Part shown: in pieces, positions 55,982 through 64,000 of the stretch
Position numbering within the stretch: the first letter of the stretch is position 1
How the letters are laid out: every line of letters begins with the position of its first letter
Source: Neomegalonema perideroedes DSM 15528
Lineage (GTDB): Bacteria; Pseudomonadota; Alphaproteobacteria; Rhodobacterales; Rhodobacteraceae
Direction of reading: 5' to 3'
DNA: 64,000 nucleotides
Assembly (NCBI RefSeq): GCF_000374145.1
Contig: NZ_KB893654.1
Span: 584,995 to 648,994 of the forward strand
Translations under genes and position numbers: made by a program
The notes under the pieces: generated by a model
What the model was told of the DNA's origin: nothing
Seen by the model: only the letters and a program-made list of their open reading frames with translations
The model's database searches: none

Positions 55982-56548
55982 TTAGAAGCCGCTGCGGCCC
56001 GGCGTGCGCAGCACGCCCGTGTTCGATCCGCCCGCCTCGAAGCGGCCGATGTTGCCGAAGAGCTGCTGGAGGAAGTTGAGGCGCTTGCCGCGCGTGGGCG
56101 TGGTGCGGGTCACGAGATCGACCACCACGCCGTCCTCGAGGCCGTAATGATTCACGCCCCGCACGGTTCCGGCGGCGTCGAATTCGACCACCACGGCCTG
56201 TTGCTGGAGCACGCGCTCGTTCCAGAAGACGGTGCGCTCGGTCTGGCGGAAGACGTAGACCCAGACGTTTTCGTCGAAGGCGCCGACGATGGGCGGACGG
56301 CCGAGCTTCTCGACCACCTGCGCCTGCGTGTCGGAGCCGACCACCACGCGCGACACCTGATCAGGGCGGGGCGCGTAGCCGTGGCTGCGGCGGACGGGCT
56401 CGCAGGCGGCCAGCCCCGCGATCAGGGCGCAGGCCAGAAGCGCGGCGCCCGCGCCGCGCCGGAATGAAGCTTGCGCGGCGCCCGCGCCGCGGCGGAAACG
56501 GGCTTGCGGGGCTCCGGCGGCGGGGCGGGAGGGAGCGGATGCGGTCAT
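55982..56548 (-). CDS. bamE: Outer membrane assembly lipoprotein BamE (SmpA/OmlA)
   Basis: A 188-aa lipoprotein of the BAM complex, which inserts beta-barrels. A lipobox IAGLAAC precedes the SmpA/OmlA core (VVVGSDTQAQVVEKLGRP, VWVYVFRQTER). I start at ATG 56548 behind GGAGACG; an upstream ATG at 56629 would add 27 unlikely residues. The signal region is unusually long and contains an 11-residue duplication (ARFRRGAGAAQ / ASFRRGAGAAL) from a 33-bp repeat. The C-terminus has a Gly/Ser-rich tail. Confidence 0.9.
   Translation of the reverse strand: MTASAPSRPAAGAPQARFRRGAGAAQASFRRGAGAALLACALIAGLAACEPVRRSHGYAPRPDQVSRVVVGSDTQAQVVEKLGRPPIVGAFDENVWVYVFRQTERTVFWNERVLQQQAVVVEFDAAGTVRGVNHYGLEDGVVVDLVTRTTPTRGKRLNFLQQLFGNIGRFEAGGSNTGVLRTPGRSGF
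56441..56506 (-). repeat. 33-bp imperfect tandem duplication in the bamE signal region
   Basis: Units 56441-56473 and 56474-56506 encode two near-identical 11-residue segments before the hydrophobic core of the lipoprotein signal. Confidence 0.8.
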
Positions 56549-56797
56549 CGAGGCGTCTCCATGGCCCGTCAGGGCGAAGGGCCGAATGCGCAGGGAGGAA
56601 GCGCGCCGGATCTCCGGGAGATCCTCCAAGGGGAGATCCTCGGGAGATCGTCCGGACGGCGTAAGCCCCCTGCGGGCTTCGTGCGAGTTGGCGGCCTGCA
56701 GTTTGGGTAGCGCGTCCTTGCTAAAGTTTCAAGCGCGGGCCATGTTCCGGCCCGATCCACCCTTTCGCCCGATCCACCTCTATTGGAGGAGAGCGCC

Positions 56798-57433
56798 ATG
56801 GCTCGCCGATCCGAACCTTCCTCCGCGGCCCCTCCCTCCGCCGCCCCCGAATTCAGCCGCCCGATCCGCGTGGCGGAGGCCGACCGCGCGCCGCGCCTGC
56901 TGAAAGGCGAGGCGACCGAGGCCGAGCGGGCGGCTCTGGCGCGGCGCTTCGACATCCTCGCTCTGGATTCGCTGAGCTATGAGGCCGAGCTGCGCCCTTG
57001 GCGCGACGGCGGATGGCGGGCGAAGGGCGTGGTGCGGGCTCAGGCGGCGCAGGCCTGCGTCGTCACGCTGGAGCCCGCGCCGGAGACCATCGAGGAATCC
57101 TTCGCGCGCGGCTGGCTGCCTGCGCGGGCTCTGCCCGAGTCGAAGGCCAAGCCCGATTCCGAGACCGAGGTCTATATGGACCCCGAGCTCGACGACCCGC
57201 CGGAGCTTCTCGGCGAGGAGATCGACCTCGGCGAGGTCGCCGCCGAGGTCTTCGGCCTCGCGCTGGACCCCTATCCGCGCGCGCCGGGCCTTCGGGAGGA
57301 GGGGCGGGAGGAGGAGGGCGCCGTCTTCACCGCCGCCCCGCCGGGCGCCGAGCCTCTGACCGAAGCCACGATCCATCCTTTCGCGCGGCTCAAGGCCCTG
57401 AAAGAGGGCGGCGAGGGGCCGGACAAGCCCTGA
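56798..57433 (+). CDS. YceD/DUF177 family protein
   Basis: A 211-aa protein of DUF177, which is linked with 23S rRNA accumulation and almost always precedes rpmF. The fold is recognisable in LARRFDILALDSLSYEAELRPW, VRAQAAQACVVTLEP (degenerate C-x-R-C) and DLGEVAAEVFGLALDPYPR. The centre is Glu/Pro-rich. ATG 56798 follows TTGGAGGAGAG. A 201-bp gap with a promoter separates it from rpmF. Confidence 0.88.
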   Translation: MARRSEPSSAAPPSAAPEFSRPIRVAEADRAPRLLKGEATEAERAALARRFDILALDSLSYEAELRPWRDGGWRAKGVVRAQAAQACVVTLEPAPETIEESFARGWLPARALPESKAKPDSETEVYMDPELDDPPELLGEEIDLGEVAAEVFGLALDPYPRAPGLREEGREEEGAVFTAAPPGAEPLTEATIHPFARLKALKEGGEGPDKP

Positions 57434-57485
57434 AGCCTCTCAGGGACGGAGAAGCTCCGGGATCGCCGAGGGGGCGAAAAAACCC

Positions 57486-57513
57486 TTGCGGACGGCGGTC
57501 TTTCCGCTATTGT
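57486..57513 (+). promoter_or_regulatory. Candidate rpmF-plsX promoter
   Basis: TTGCGG (57486-57491), a 16-bp spacer and TATTGT (57508-57513) about 120 bp upstream of rpmF. It gives the ribosomal-protein/lipid genes a start separate from DUF177. Confidence 0.5.
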
Positions 57514-57634
57514 CCCGCCCGAACGCCCGTCTCCTCCGCGAGGCGGGCGAAATTCATCCTAACATGCGCTGACCGGCGCGGCGGGCCTGCTGAGGGCGCG
57601 CGCTTTCGGCGCTGATGCGCAAGAGGGTCCAGAA

Positions 57635-57844
57635 ATGGCCGTTCCGAGAAAGAAGACCTCCCCGGCGAAGCGCGGCATGCGTCGCGCGCACGACTTCCTG
57701 ACGGCCGCCTCCTACGCCGAATGCGCCAATTGCGGCGAGCCGCGCCGTCCGCATCATGTCTGCGCCTCCTGCGGCCATTACGGCGACCGCGAAGTCGTGG
57801 CGCCTAAGGCCGCCGTCGAAGAGATCGACGACGAAGCCGCGTAA
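57635..57844 (+). CDS. rpmF: 50S ribosomal protein L32
   Basis: A 69-aa L32 with the N-terminal [20 protein letters not shown] and a four-cysteine zinc ribbon ([15 protein letters not shown]), i.e. the zinc-binding C+ form. The acidic tail EEIDDEAA is longer than in E. coli (57 aa). It leads into plsX, as in most bacteria, tying ribosome and lipid synthesis. Confidence 0.97.
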   Translation: MAVPRKKTSPAKRGMRRAHDFLTAASYAECANCGEPRRPHHVCASCGHYGDREVVAPKAAVEEIDDEAA

Positions 57845-58012
57845 GATTTCGGACCGCGCAAGATTTCAGGCCGCGTTCGGATCGGCCGCGTGAGGCTTGG
57901 GCCGCGCCGTGAAAAGCGCGGGCCGGGCAAGGGAGGCTCCGACGGCCCCAGCGCCGCGCTTGACGGACGTCGGGGCGGATTCGGGCCGAAACCATAGGGA
58001 GTCCTCTGCCTC

Positions 58013-59116
58013 ATGAGCGGCGTCGTCCTTTCGATAGACGCGATGGGCGGCGACCGCGCGCCCGCCAGCGTTCTGGGCGGGTTGGCGAAGGCGCTGCGCG
58101 AGCGGCCTGATCTGCGCTTCATCCTGCATGGCGACGAGGCCCGGCTGGCGCCGCTGCTCAAAAAGGGCGCGCCGCTCGCCGCGAGCGTCGAGCTGCGTCC
58201 GGCCCCCGACGTGGTGGCCATGGACGCCAAACCCTCCCAAGTCCTGCGCCGGGGCCGCTCCACCAGCATGTGGAAGGCCCTTGAGGCCGTCCGCGACGGA
58301 GAGGCCTCCGCCGCCGTTTCGGCGGGCAACACCGGCGCGCTCATGGCCATGGCCTTGTTCTGCCTGAGGGCCGCGCCGGGCGTGAAGCGTCCGGCGATCG
58401 GGGCGCTTTGGCCCTCGCGCAACGCCTCCGGCTATTCTCTGGCGCTCGACATGGGCGCCGACGTGCGCGCCGACGCCGAAGATCTCGTGCTTTACGCGCT
58501 GATGGGCGCCGAATACGCCCGCGTGCGCTTTCAGGCGCCGAGGCCGCGCGTGGGGCTGCTCAACGTCGGCGTGGAGGAGACCAAGGGCCTCCCCGAGATC
58601 AAAGAGGCGGGCGCCGAGCTGCGCCGCCTCTCCGAAGATCCCAGCCTCGCTTTCGAATACGTCGGCTTCGTCGAGGCCAACGACATCTTCTCCGGCGAGG
58701 TGGACGTGGTGGTCACCGACGGATTCACCGGCAATACGGCGCTGAAAAGCGCCGAGGGCGCGGCGAAATTCGTCGGCGAGTCGCTGAAATCCGCCTTCGC
58801 CCATACTTGGCTGAGCCGTCTCGGCGCTTTTTTCGCCTATCCTTCGCTGCGGCGCTTCAAAAAGCGCATCGACCCGCGTCAGGCCAACGGCGGCGTGTTC
58901 CTCGGGCTGAACGGTCTGGTGATCAAAAGCCACGGCGGCGCCGACGCCACCGCCTACGCCGCCGCGGTGGCTCTGGCGGCGGATCTGGCGCGCGAGGACG
59001 TGGGCTCGCGCATCGCGGCGGGCGTGCGCAAGGCTTCGTCGCCCCCGGCCGCCGTCGGCGCGCCGCCGGCCGGCCTCATCATCCCCCCGCGCCGAGAAGA
59101 AGGAGGCTCCTCATGA
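58013..59116 (+). CDS. plsX: Phosphate acyltransferase PlsX
   Basis: PlsX converts acyl-ACP to acyl phosphate for glycerolipid synthesis. The 367-aa protein starts [14 protein letters not shown] and holds [13 protein letters not shown] (~103-115), GVEETKG and [14 protein letters not shown] short Pro-rich tail follows. The stop overlaps the fabH ATG as ATGA. Confidence 0.96.
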   Translation: MSGVVLSIDAMGGDRAPASVLGGLAKALRERPDLRFILHGDEARLAPLLKKGAPLAASVELRPAPDVVAMDAKPSQVLRRGRSTSMWKALEAVRDGEASAAVSAGNTGALMAMALFCLRAAPGVKRPAIGALWPSRNASGYSLALDMGADVRADAEDLVLYALMGAEYARVRFQAPRPRVGLLNVGVEETKGLPEIKEAGAELRRLSEDPSLAFEYVGFVEANDIFSGEVDVVVTDGFTGNTALKSAEGAAKFVGESLKSAFAHTWLSRLGAFFAYPSLRRFKKRIDPRQANGGVFLGLNGLVIKSHGGADATAYAAAVALAADLAREDVGSRIAAGVRKASSPPAAVGAPPAGLIIPPRREEGGSS

Positions 59117-60099
59117 CCGAGCGTCGCGTGGTCGCGCTGGGGAGCGGCTCTTATCTGCCTGAGAAAATCCTCACGAACGAGGAATTGTCCAAGATCGTCG
59201 ACACCACCGACGACTGGATCCGCGAGCGCACGGGCATCCGCAAGCGCCATATCGCCGCCGAGGGGGAATTCACCTCGCATCTGGCGATCAAGGCGGCGGA
59301 GCGGGCGCTTGAGGCCTCGGGCCTGACCGGCCCCGACATCGATCTGATCGTGCTGGCCACCACCACCCCGGACAACACCTTTCCCGCCACCGCCACGCGG
59401 GTGCAGGCCGCTCTGAAGACCAAGGGCTTCGCCTTCGACGTGCAGTCGGTCTGCTCGGGCTTCCTCTACGCCCTCTCCGTGGCGGACGCCTTCCTCGCGC
59501 GCGGACAGGCGAAGCGCGCCCTCGTGATCGGCGCCGAGACCTATTCCCGCATTCTGGACTGGACCGAGCGCGAGACCTGCGTGCTCTTCGGCGACGGCGC
59601 GGGCGCCGTGGTGCTGGAGGGCCGCGAGGCCGTCGGCGCGCCCACGGCCGCCTCGGGCGAGCCGGGAATCTTCGGCACGCTGCTGCGCTCGGACGGAAAT
59701 TTCTATGATATTCTCTACGTGGACGGCGGAGTCTCCAGCACCCAGACCACCGGCCATCTGCGCATGAAGGGCCGCGAGGTCTTCCGCCACGCCGTCGAGA
59801 AGCTGTCTTCGGTGGGCGAGGATCTGCTCGCGCGCCATGGCCTGAAGGGCGAGGACGTGGATTGGATCGTCCCGCATCAGGCGAATTCGCGCATCATCGA
59901 CAGCACCGCCCGCCGCATCGGCGCGAGCATGGATAAAGTGATTCTCACCGTGGCCGAGCATGGCAACACTTCGGCCGCCTCGGTGCCGCTCGCTCTTGAC
60001 TGGGGCGTGAGAAGCGGCAAGATCCGCAAAGGCGACCTCCTGTTGCTGGAGGCCATGGGGGGCGGGCTCTCCTGGGGCGCCGCCTTGCTGCGCTGGTGA
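59113..60099 (+). CDS. fabH: Beta-ketoacyl-ACP synthase III
   Basis: FabH initiates fatty-acid synthesis by condensing acetyl-CoA with malonyl-ACP. The 328-aa protein has the catalytic triad: Cys in [12 protein letters not shown] (~116), His in VPHQANSRI (~256) and Asn in EHGNTSAAS (~286). GAAGGAGG lies before the ATG, which overlaps the plsX stop. Confidence 0.97.
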   Translation: MTERRVVALGSGSYLPEKILTNEELSKIVDTTDDWIRERTGIRKRHIAAEGEFTSHLAIKAAERALEASGLTGPDIDLIVLATTTPDNTFPATATRVQAALKTKGFAFDVQSVCSGFLYALSVADAFLARGQAKRALVIGAETYSRILDWTERETCVLFGDGAGAVVLEGREAVGAPTAASGEPGIFGTLLRSDGNFYDILYVDGGVSSTQTTGHLRMKGREVFRHAVEKLSSVGEDLLARHGLKGEDVDWIVPHQANSRIIDSTARRIGASMDKVILTVAEHGNTSAASVPLALDWGVRSGKIRKGDLLLLEAMGGGLSWGAALLRW

Positions 60100-60140
60100 G
60101 CGCTTAAGCAGGATTTTCATGATTCTCCAAGCCTTTGAGA

Positions 60141-60165
60141 TTGACTTTGCCCGGAGGGCGGTCAA
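60141..60165. promoter_or_regulatory. Inverted repeat upstream of ihfA
   Basis: TTGAC (60141-60145) and GTCAA (60161-60165) flank 15 bp containing GCCC...GGGC, 42-66 bp upstream of ihfA. TTGACT could be a -35 box, but no good -10 follows. Weak evidence. Confidence 0.3.
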
Positions 60166-60206
60166 ATCTACGCCCTCAGAGGGACTAAGGAGGGAGAACG
60201 GAAGCC

Positions 60207-60515
60207 ATGGCTTCGCGAACCGTGACGCGGGCCGACCTCAGCGAGGCGGTCTATCGGGAGTTGGGATTGTCCCGCGCGGAATCCGCGGATCTCGTCGAGG
60301 CGATCCTCGAGCAGATCGCCGAGGCGCTGGCGCGCGGCGAGAAAGTCAAGATCTCCTCCTTCGGAACCTTCGAAGTGCGCGAGAAGCGGGGCCGGGTCGG
60401 ACGCAATCCTAAGACCGGCGAAGAAGCGCCCATCGATCCGCGCCGGGTTCTCGCCTTCCGCCCCTCTCATGTGCTCAAGGACCGGATGAATGAAGGCCTC
60501 AACGGAGCGGCGTGA
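60207..60515 (+). CDS. ihfA: Integration host factor subunit alpha
   Basis: A 102-aa HU/IHF-family DNA-bending protein. [19 protein letters not shown] at the N-terminus, [21 protein letters not shown] in the beta arms and [16 protein letters not shown] at the end define IhfA. The tip Pro (NPKTGE) that intercalates DNA is present. AAGGAGGGAG precedes the ATG. It overlaps the MerR-type gene by 26 bp. Confidence 0.95.
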   Translation: MASRTVTRADLSEAVYRELGLSRAESADLVEAILEQIAEALARGEKVKISSFGTFEVREKRGRVGRNPKTGEEAPIDPRRVLAFRPSHVLKDRMNEGLNGAA

Positions 60516-61158
60516 AGCCGGCGTCCGGCGGGTCGAAACGCCGGCCAAATCGGACCTCGCCTTCCGCACCATCGGCGAAGTCGCCGAGGAGTTGGGCGTG
60601 GCCGCGCATGTGCTGCGCTTCTGGGAGACGAAGTTTCCTCAGATCAAGCCGGTGAAGCGCGGCGGCGGACGACGCTATTATCGTCCCGACGACGTGGCCC
60701 TGCTGAAGGGCGTGCGGCGGATGCTCCATGTGGAGCGCTATTCCATCAAGGGCGCGCAAAAACTGCTGAACGAGCAGGGCGTCGCGGCGGTGGCGGCGCT
60801 CGGAGCCGAGCCCGAGGGACGCCGCGCCCGGGTGCGCATGGCGGAGCCTCATGCGGCCGAAGGCTTTGATCTGGAGCCGGGCTCCGAGGCCGGGGGAGCT
60901 GAAGCCGCCGACAACGCGGCGCTCTTCGAGGATGATTTCGATCTGGACTCCGCCTCCTTCGGCGGAGCGGTCCCGCAGGGGCCTGCGCCGGATCCGGCGC
61001 CTGCTTCGGCTTTTCGGCCCGATCCCTCCGCCACGCCGGAGGCGCGCGAATTGGCGCGGGTCTCGGCGGAGCTGCGCGCGCGGCTGGAGGCGGCTTTGAA
61101 AGCCGCCGAAGAAGCCCGCGAATTGCTCGCCCGCCTTGAGGCGCGCAAAGAGTTCTGA
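60490..61158 (+). CDS. MerR-family transcriptional regulator
   Basis: A 222-aa protein with a MerR helix-turn-helix (~26-95): [23 protein letters not shown], then [21 protein letters not shown] and [10 protein letters not shown]. The C-terminal half is Ala/Glu/Pro-rich with a final coiled coil and no metal-binding cysteines. The ihfA-merR overlap is conserved in alphaproteobacteria. Targets are unknown. Confidence 0.9.
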   Translation: MKASTERREAGVRRVETPAKSDLAFRTIGEVAEELGVAAHVLRFWETKFPQIKPVKRGGGRRYYRPDDVALLKGVRRMLHVERYSIKGAQKLLNEQGVAAVAALGAEPEGRRARVRMAEPHAAEGFDLEPGSEAGGAEAADNAALFEDDFDLDSASFGGAVPQGPAPDPAPASAFRPDPSATPEARELARVSAELRARLEAALKAAEEARELLARLEARKEF

Positions 61159-61317
61159 AGATCAAGCGTCCCATTCGCGCGCAGGAATCGCGGATGGGGG
61201 CGGTCTTTTCAGGGTCGTCCGTTGTTCGCTTTCTCATCAGAGGGCCGTCGATCTTGCGGATCGGCGGCTTTCAATGTTTTCGGGGCGCATCGGCCGCGCT
61301 GAGAAACGCCCTCATGC

Positions 61318-61452
61318 ATGCTTGGCGCGATTCTAAGCGTCATCTTGAGCGAGGGCTCCGGCTCTCTGGGAGCGGGCTTCCGCACCGCCGAGGCCTCTCT
61401 CAACTCCTTTGTGACGGCGGGAATCCTCGCGTTTGCGGGTTATAAGGCCTGA
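61318..61452 (+). CDS. Possible 44-aa membrane protein
   Basis: A short frame starting MLGAILSVIL, with a hydrophobic N-terminus, an Ser/Gly-rich middle and a second hydrophobic stretch FVTAGILAFAGYKA before the TGA. The codons use G/C third positions like real genes nearby, and GAGAAA lies 12 bp upstream as a weak ribosome site. No family is recognised. It could equally be chance. Confidence 0.35.
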   Translation: MLGAILSVILSEGSGSLGAGFRTAEASLNSFVTAGILAFAGYKA

Positions 61453-61521
61453 ACTGAGCGACCGCCTGAGCGCCTGCGGCGAAAAAACCCGAAATTCCTT
61501 TCAGAAAACGCATTTTCGCAT

Positions 61522-61550
61522 TTGCGCTCCTGCGAAGAGGCGGCTATAAC
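61522..61550 (+). promoter_or_regulatory. tRNA-Pro promoter
   Basis: TTGCGC (61522-61527), exactly 17 bp, and TATAAC (61545-61550), with the tRNA starting 12 bp later. A convincing stable-RNA promoter. Confidence 0.75.
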
Positions 61551-61561
61551 CCGCCCCGTGT

Positions 61562-61638
61562 CGGGCCGTGGCGCAGCCTGGTAGCGCGCTTGCATGGGGC
61601 GCAAGAGGTCGTGAGTTCGAATCTCGCCGGCCCGACCA
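61562..61638 (+). tRNA. tRNA-Pro (anticodon GGG)
   Basis: A 77-nt cloverleaf: acceptor CGGGCCG with CGGCCCG, D-loop CAGCCTGGTAGC typical of tRNA-Pro, anticodon stem CTTGC/GCAAG with the 7-nt loop ATGGGGC (anticodon GGG, reading CCC/CCU), TTCGAATC T-loop, discriminator A and an encoded CCA. Confidence 0.97.
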
Positions 61639-61649
61639 CCGACATACGA

Positions 61650-61691
61650 GACGCCGCCCGCCGAGACCTCGGCTGGCGGCGTCTGCGTTTT
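61650..61691 (+). terminator. Terminator after tRNA-Pro
   Basis: GACGCCGCC/GGCGGCGTC with an inner GCCGAG/CTCGGC stem, followed by TGCGTTTT. It ends the tRNA transcript 12 bp after CCA. Confidence 0.85.
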
Positions 61692-61781
61692 CAGGCCGCC
61701 CCTTCATATGACGAGCGGGTTTCCGGCGCAGGCCGGACGAAGGCTCCGCGCGGATTGCGGCGGCGAAGAAGGGAAACGGCG

Positions 61782-62870
61782 ATGAACGGCGACCGGACGG
61801 GGGTTCTGCCCTCACAAGATTTGCGGCGCCTGATCTCCGAGGGCGCGATCCGGGCGATTCTCCCCATCTCCGAGCCGCAGATTCAGCCCGCCAGCCTTGA
61901 TCTGCGCTTAGGGCGGCGCGCCTGGCGTCTGCGCGCGAGCTTCCTGCCGGGCGCCGGAGCCGCCGGAGCCGCGCAGGTCGCCGAGCGCCTGACCGATTTC
62001 GCCATGCATGAAATGGATCTCAGCGAGGGCGCGGTCTTCGAGCGCGGCTGCGTCTATCTCTGCGAATTGGCGGAATCTCTGGCTTTGCCGCCCGACGTCT
62101 CCGCCGCCGCCAACGCCAAGAGCACCAGCGGCAGGCTGGATCTCTTCGTGCGGCTCATCGCCGACGGCGCCGCCGAATTCGACAAAACGCCGGAAGGCTA
62201 CGCCGGGCCGCTCTTCGCCGAGATTTCGCCGCGCAGCTTCAGCGTTCTGGCGCGCTCGGGGGCGCGGCTGAATCAGATTCGGCTCAAGCGCGGCGAATCC
62301 CGGCTGACCGAGGCCGAGGCTCAGGCGCTCGACCCCGAAGGCCGCGGCGACGCGCGCCAAGGCCGGGCCTTCAGCGTGGATCTCCGCCCGGAAGGGGCGG
62401 GAGGCGTGGCGGGCTGGCGGGCGCGGCGCCATACGGGGCTGATCGACCTTGAGCGCGTGGGGGGCTACGTCGCCCGCGATTTCTGGGAGCCTCTGCCGGT
62501 CGAGCCTTCGGGGCGTCTGATTCTGGACCCCGGCGCCTTTTACATTCTGGCCTCGCGGGAGAATCTGCGCACGCCGCCCGATTGCGCCGCCGAGATGACG
62601 CCTTTCTCGGCGGGGGTGGGCGAGTTCCGCGTGCATTACGCGGGCTTCTTCGATCCCGGATTCGGCTGCGCCGAGGCGGGAGGCGAGGGCGCCCGGGCCG
62701 TTCTGGAGGTCCGTTGCCATGAGATCCCCTTCGTGCTGGAGCATGGGCAGGTCATGGGGCGTCTGGTCTATGAGCGGATGCTCGCCCGCCCGGACAAGCT
62801 CTACGGCGCCGGAGGCGTCGGCTCGCATTATCAGGGGCAGGGGCTGAAGCTGGCTAAGCAATTCGCCTGA
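61782..62870 (+). CDS. 2'-deoxycytidine 5'-triphosphate deaminase (long form)
   Basis: A 362-aa Dcd-superfamily protein, made of two trimeric-dUTPase-like halves. Motifs are IQPASLDLRLGRRAWRLR (~35-52), AAANAKSTSGRLDLFVRL (~106-123) and, in the C-terminal half, LEVRCHEIPFVLEHGQ. It should convert dCTP to dUTP for dTMP supply. The length agrees with the alphaproteobacterial long form. ATG 61782 follows GAAGGGAAACGG; the frame is open through the tRNA but that is not coding. Confidence 0.92.
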   Translation: MNGDRTGVLPSQDLRRLISEGAIRAILPISEPQIQPASLDLRLGRRAWRLRASFLPGAGAAGAAQVAERLTDFAMHEMDLSEGAVFERGCVYLCELAESLALPPDVSAAANAKSTSGRLDLFVRLIADGAAEFDKTPEGYAGPLFAEISPRSFSVLARSGARLNQIRLKRGESRLTEAEAQALDPEGRGDARQGRAFSVDLRPEGAGGVAGWRARRHTGLIDLERVGGYVARDFWEPLPVEPSGRLILDPGAFYILASRENLRTPPDCAAEMTPFSAGVGEFRVHYAGFFDPGFGCAEAGGEGARAVLEVRCHEIPFVLEHGQVMGRLVYERMLARPDKLYGAGGVGSHYQGQGLKLAKQFA

Positions 62871-62992
62871 GCCTGCGGCTTCGCGCCCTTCCTCCGCCTT
62901 CCCCGCGCCCTTGCGCCTGTCCGGGGTTTTCGGCAAGATGAAGCTTCGCGCCTCGCGCCTTTGAAGTCCTCCCCGGAAGGTCCGCCCCTCTC

Positions 62993-64000
62993 ATGACCGA
63001 CAGCGATCTCGAATCCGCAGCAGCCGCGCAGGAGGAAGGGGCTTGGCGTCAGGAGCGGATCAGTCTGAAGGATCTCTCGCGGCGGCTGAATCTCTCGCCC
63101 ACCACCGTGAGCCGGGCGCTCAACGGCTTCCCCGAGGTCAGCGCGGCGACGCGTCAGCGCGTCGCCGAGGCGGCGCGGCTCTACGGCTATCGTCCCGACC
63201 GCAACGCGCGGCGTTTGGCTCAGGGGCGGGTGGGGGCGGTGGGGCTGGTCTTCCCCGCCGAGGCCACGGCGCTGCATGATCCGCTCTACATCGAGTTTCT
63301 CGCGGGTCTGGGCGAGGCCGCCGCCGAGGCTCAGATGGAGATCACCCTCATCCCCGCCCAGCGCGCCGACGAGATCGGCGCCTATCGCCGCGCCGCCAGC
63401 GAGCGCAGCGTGGACGGCTTCGTGGTCTCCTCGCCTCTGACGCGCGATCTGCGGGCCAAGGAGCTGGCGGCTCAGGACATCCCCTTCGTGCTGCACGGCC
63501 GCACGCAGGGCGCCGGGCCGCACGCCTGGTGCGACATCGACAATCGCGACGCCTTCGCCCGCGCGGCGCGTCTGCTGACGGATCTCGGACACCGGCGTTT
63601 CGCGCTCGTCAACGGCAAGGCCGAGGCGCAATTCGCCGTGGAGCGCCGGATCGGGGCTTTGGGCGCGCTGGAGGCGCGGGGCCTGCGCATCGCGCCGCCC
63701 TTCGTCTTTCATGTGAACATGACCGAGGAAGAAGGCTATCGGGCGGGGCGGCTCTGTTTTCAGCGGGCGCCTTCCGAGCGGCCGACGGCTTTTCTGGTCT
63801 CCAGCGTGTTCTTGGCTCTGGGGCTGATGCGCGCCGCCCGCGAGGCCGGGCTGGAGGCGCCGCGGGATTTCTCGGTGATCGCCCATGACGACCGCACGCC
63901 CTATCTGCGCGGCGAATTCTTCGACCCGCCGCTGACCGCCACCAGCGCCTCCATCCGCGACGCGGGGCGCCGCGCCGTCGAGCTGCTCTGCGCTCGTCTG
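62993..64000 (+). CDS. LacI-family transcriptional regulator (runs off the window)
   Basis: At least 336 codons without a stop. Residues ~24-70 form the LacI helix-turn-helix (ISLKDLSRRLNLSPTTVSRALNG, then GYRPD and the hinge), followed by a periplasmic-binding-protein-like sensor domain (AVGLVFP, GFVVSS, LGHRRFALVNG, TAFLVSS, VIAHDD). Such regulators usually control sugar-uptake genes; those would lie beyond the window. The ATG follows CCCCGGAAGG at some distance. Confidence 0.9.
   Translation, partial: MTDSDLESAAAAQEEGAWRQERISLKDLSRRLNLSPTTVSRALNGFPEVSAATRQRVAEAARLYGYRPDRNARRLAQGRVGAVGLVFPAEATALHDPLYIEFLAGLGEAAAEAQMEITLIPAQRADEIGAYRRAASERSVDGFVVSSPLTRDLRAKELAAQDIPFVLHGRTQGAGPHAWCDIDNRDAFARAARLLTDLGHRRFALVNGKAEAQFAVERRIGALGALEARGLRIAPPFVFHVNMTEEEGYRAGRLCFQRAPSERPTAFLVSSVFLALGLMRAAREAGLEAPRDFSVIAHDDRTPYLRGEFFDPPLTATSASIRDAGRRAVELLCARL

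Larger units (their letters stand above)
61159..61561 (+). other. 403-bp region between the MerR gene and tRNA-Pro
   Basis: No listed gene lies here. It contains one possible small membrane-protein gene (61318-61452) and, at its right end, the tRNA promoter. The rest shows no repeats or structure I can interpret. Confidence 0.5.

Noticed and set aside
56616-56653. Three GGGAGATC(C/G)TC copies upstream of bamE as iterons or operator
   Set aside because: Spacings of 15 and 11 bp are irregular, and the copies are short in a GC-rich purine-rich stretch; kept only as a curiosity.

Overview
The window is chromosomal DNA from a GC-rich alphaproteobacterium. Evidence for this includes lineage-restricted families (GapR/DUF2312, DUF4169, DUF2585, the long Dcd-type deaminase) and gene orders typical of the class (rsmI-yraN; yceD-rpmF-plsX-fabH-ihfA-merR; ybgC-tolQRAB). 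A Rhodobacterales-like relative is plausible, but the sequence alone does not fix the genus. No phage, transposase, CRISPR array or plasmid function was seen. The genes are mostly housekeeping, so the unusual content lies in regulatory DNA, small repeats and a few divergent proteins.

Layout. 1-7.5 kb: yraN and rsmI on the minus strand, a degenerate gamma-glutamylcyclotransferase-like gene, then a large periplasmic alpha-2-macroglobulin with an LprI-like N-terminus, coupled to pbpC (to 9.7 kb). 9.5-15.7 kb: an orphan vsr overlapping the pbpC 3' end, a HAD phosphatase, an HDAC-like amidohydrolase, xseB-ispA-dxs (isoprenoid precursor supply) and a TerB-like membrane protein. 15.7-24.3 kb: secA behind a strong promoter, then ybgC-tolQ-tolR-tolA-tolB ending in a terminator without pal. 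24.3-28.6 kb: argC, maeB, gapR and a zinc-ribbon membrane protein. 28.6-33.9 kb: aldo/keto reductase, a ring-cleaving-dioxygenase-like VOC gene with an FMN reductase, a thioredoxin-fold protein, mscL, gpt and a PaaI thioesterase. 34-46.7 kb: lepA, an LprI-like protein, a glycosyltransferase, xthA with a frameshifted gfa gene, a Gln/Pro-rich SH3 protein, fumC with DUF4169, gltX, an arginase-family protein, and an aldehyde dehydrogenase with DUF779.

46.8-54.6 kb holds DUF2585 and a complete cytochrome bd module on the minus strand: GbsR/MarR-type regulator, cydD, cydC, cydA, cydB and an unlisted 49-aa cydX, closed by a perfect 14-bp stem terminator. The regulator has a striking palindromic operator candidate just upstream. 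54.6-64 kb: a DnaJ-domain protein, bolA, bamE, the yceD-rpmF-plsX-fabH-ihfA-merR fatty-acid/ribosome/nucleoid cluster, tRNA-Pro(GGG) with its own promoter and terminator, a dCTP deaminase, and a LacI-type regulator that runs off the end.

The most notable non-genic signal is a 50-bp palindromic element present twice. Each copy begins exactly at a gene's stop codon (gpt and cydB) in the same orientation, with stems conserved and only the loop differing. A second theme is short recent tandem duplications (18, 20, 30 and 33 bp), one of which frameshifts gfa.
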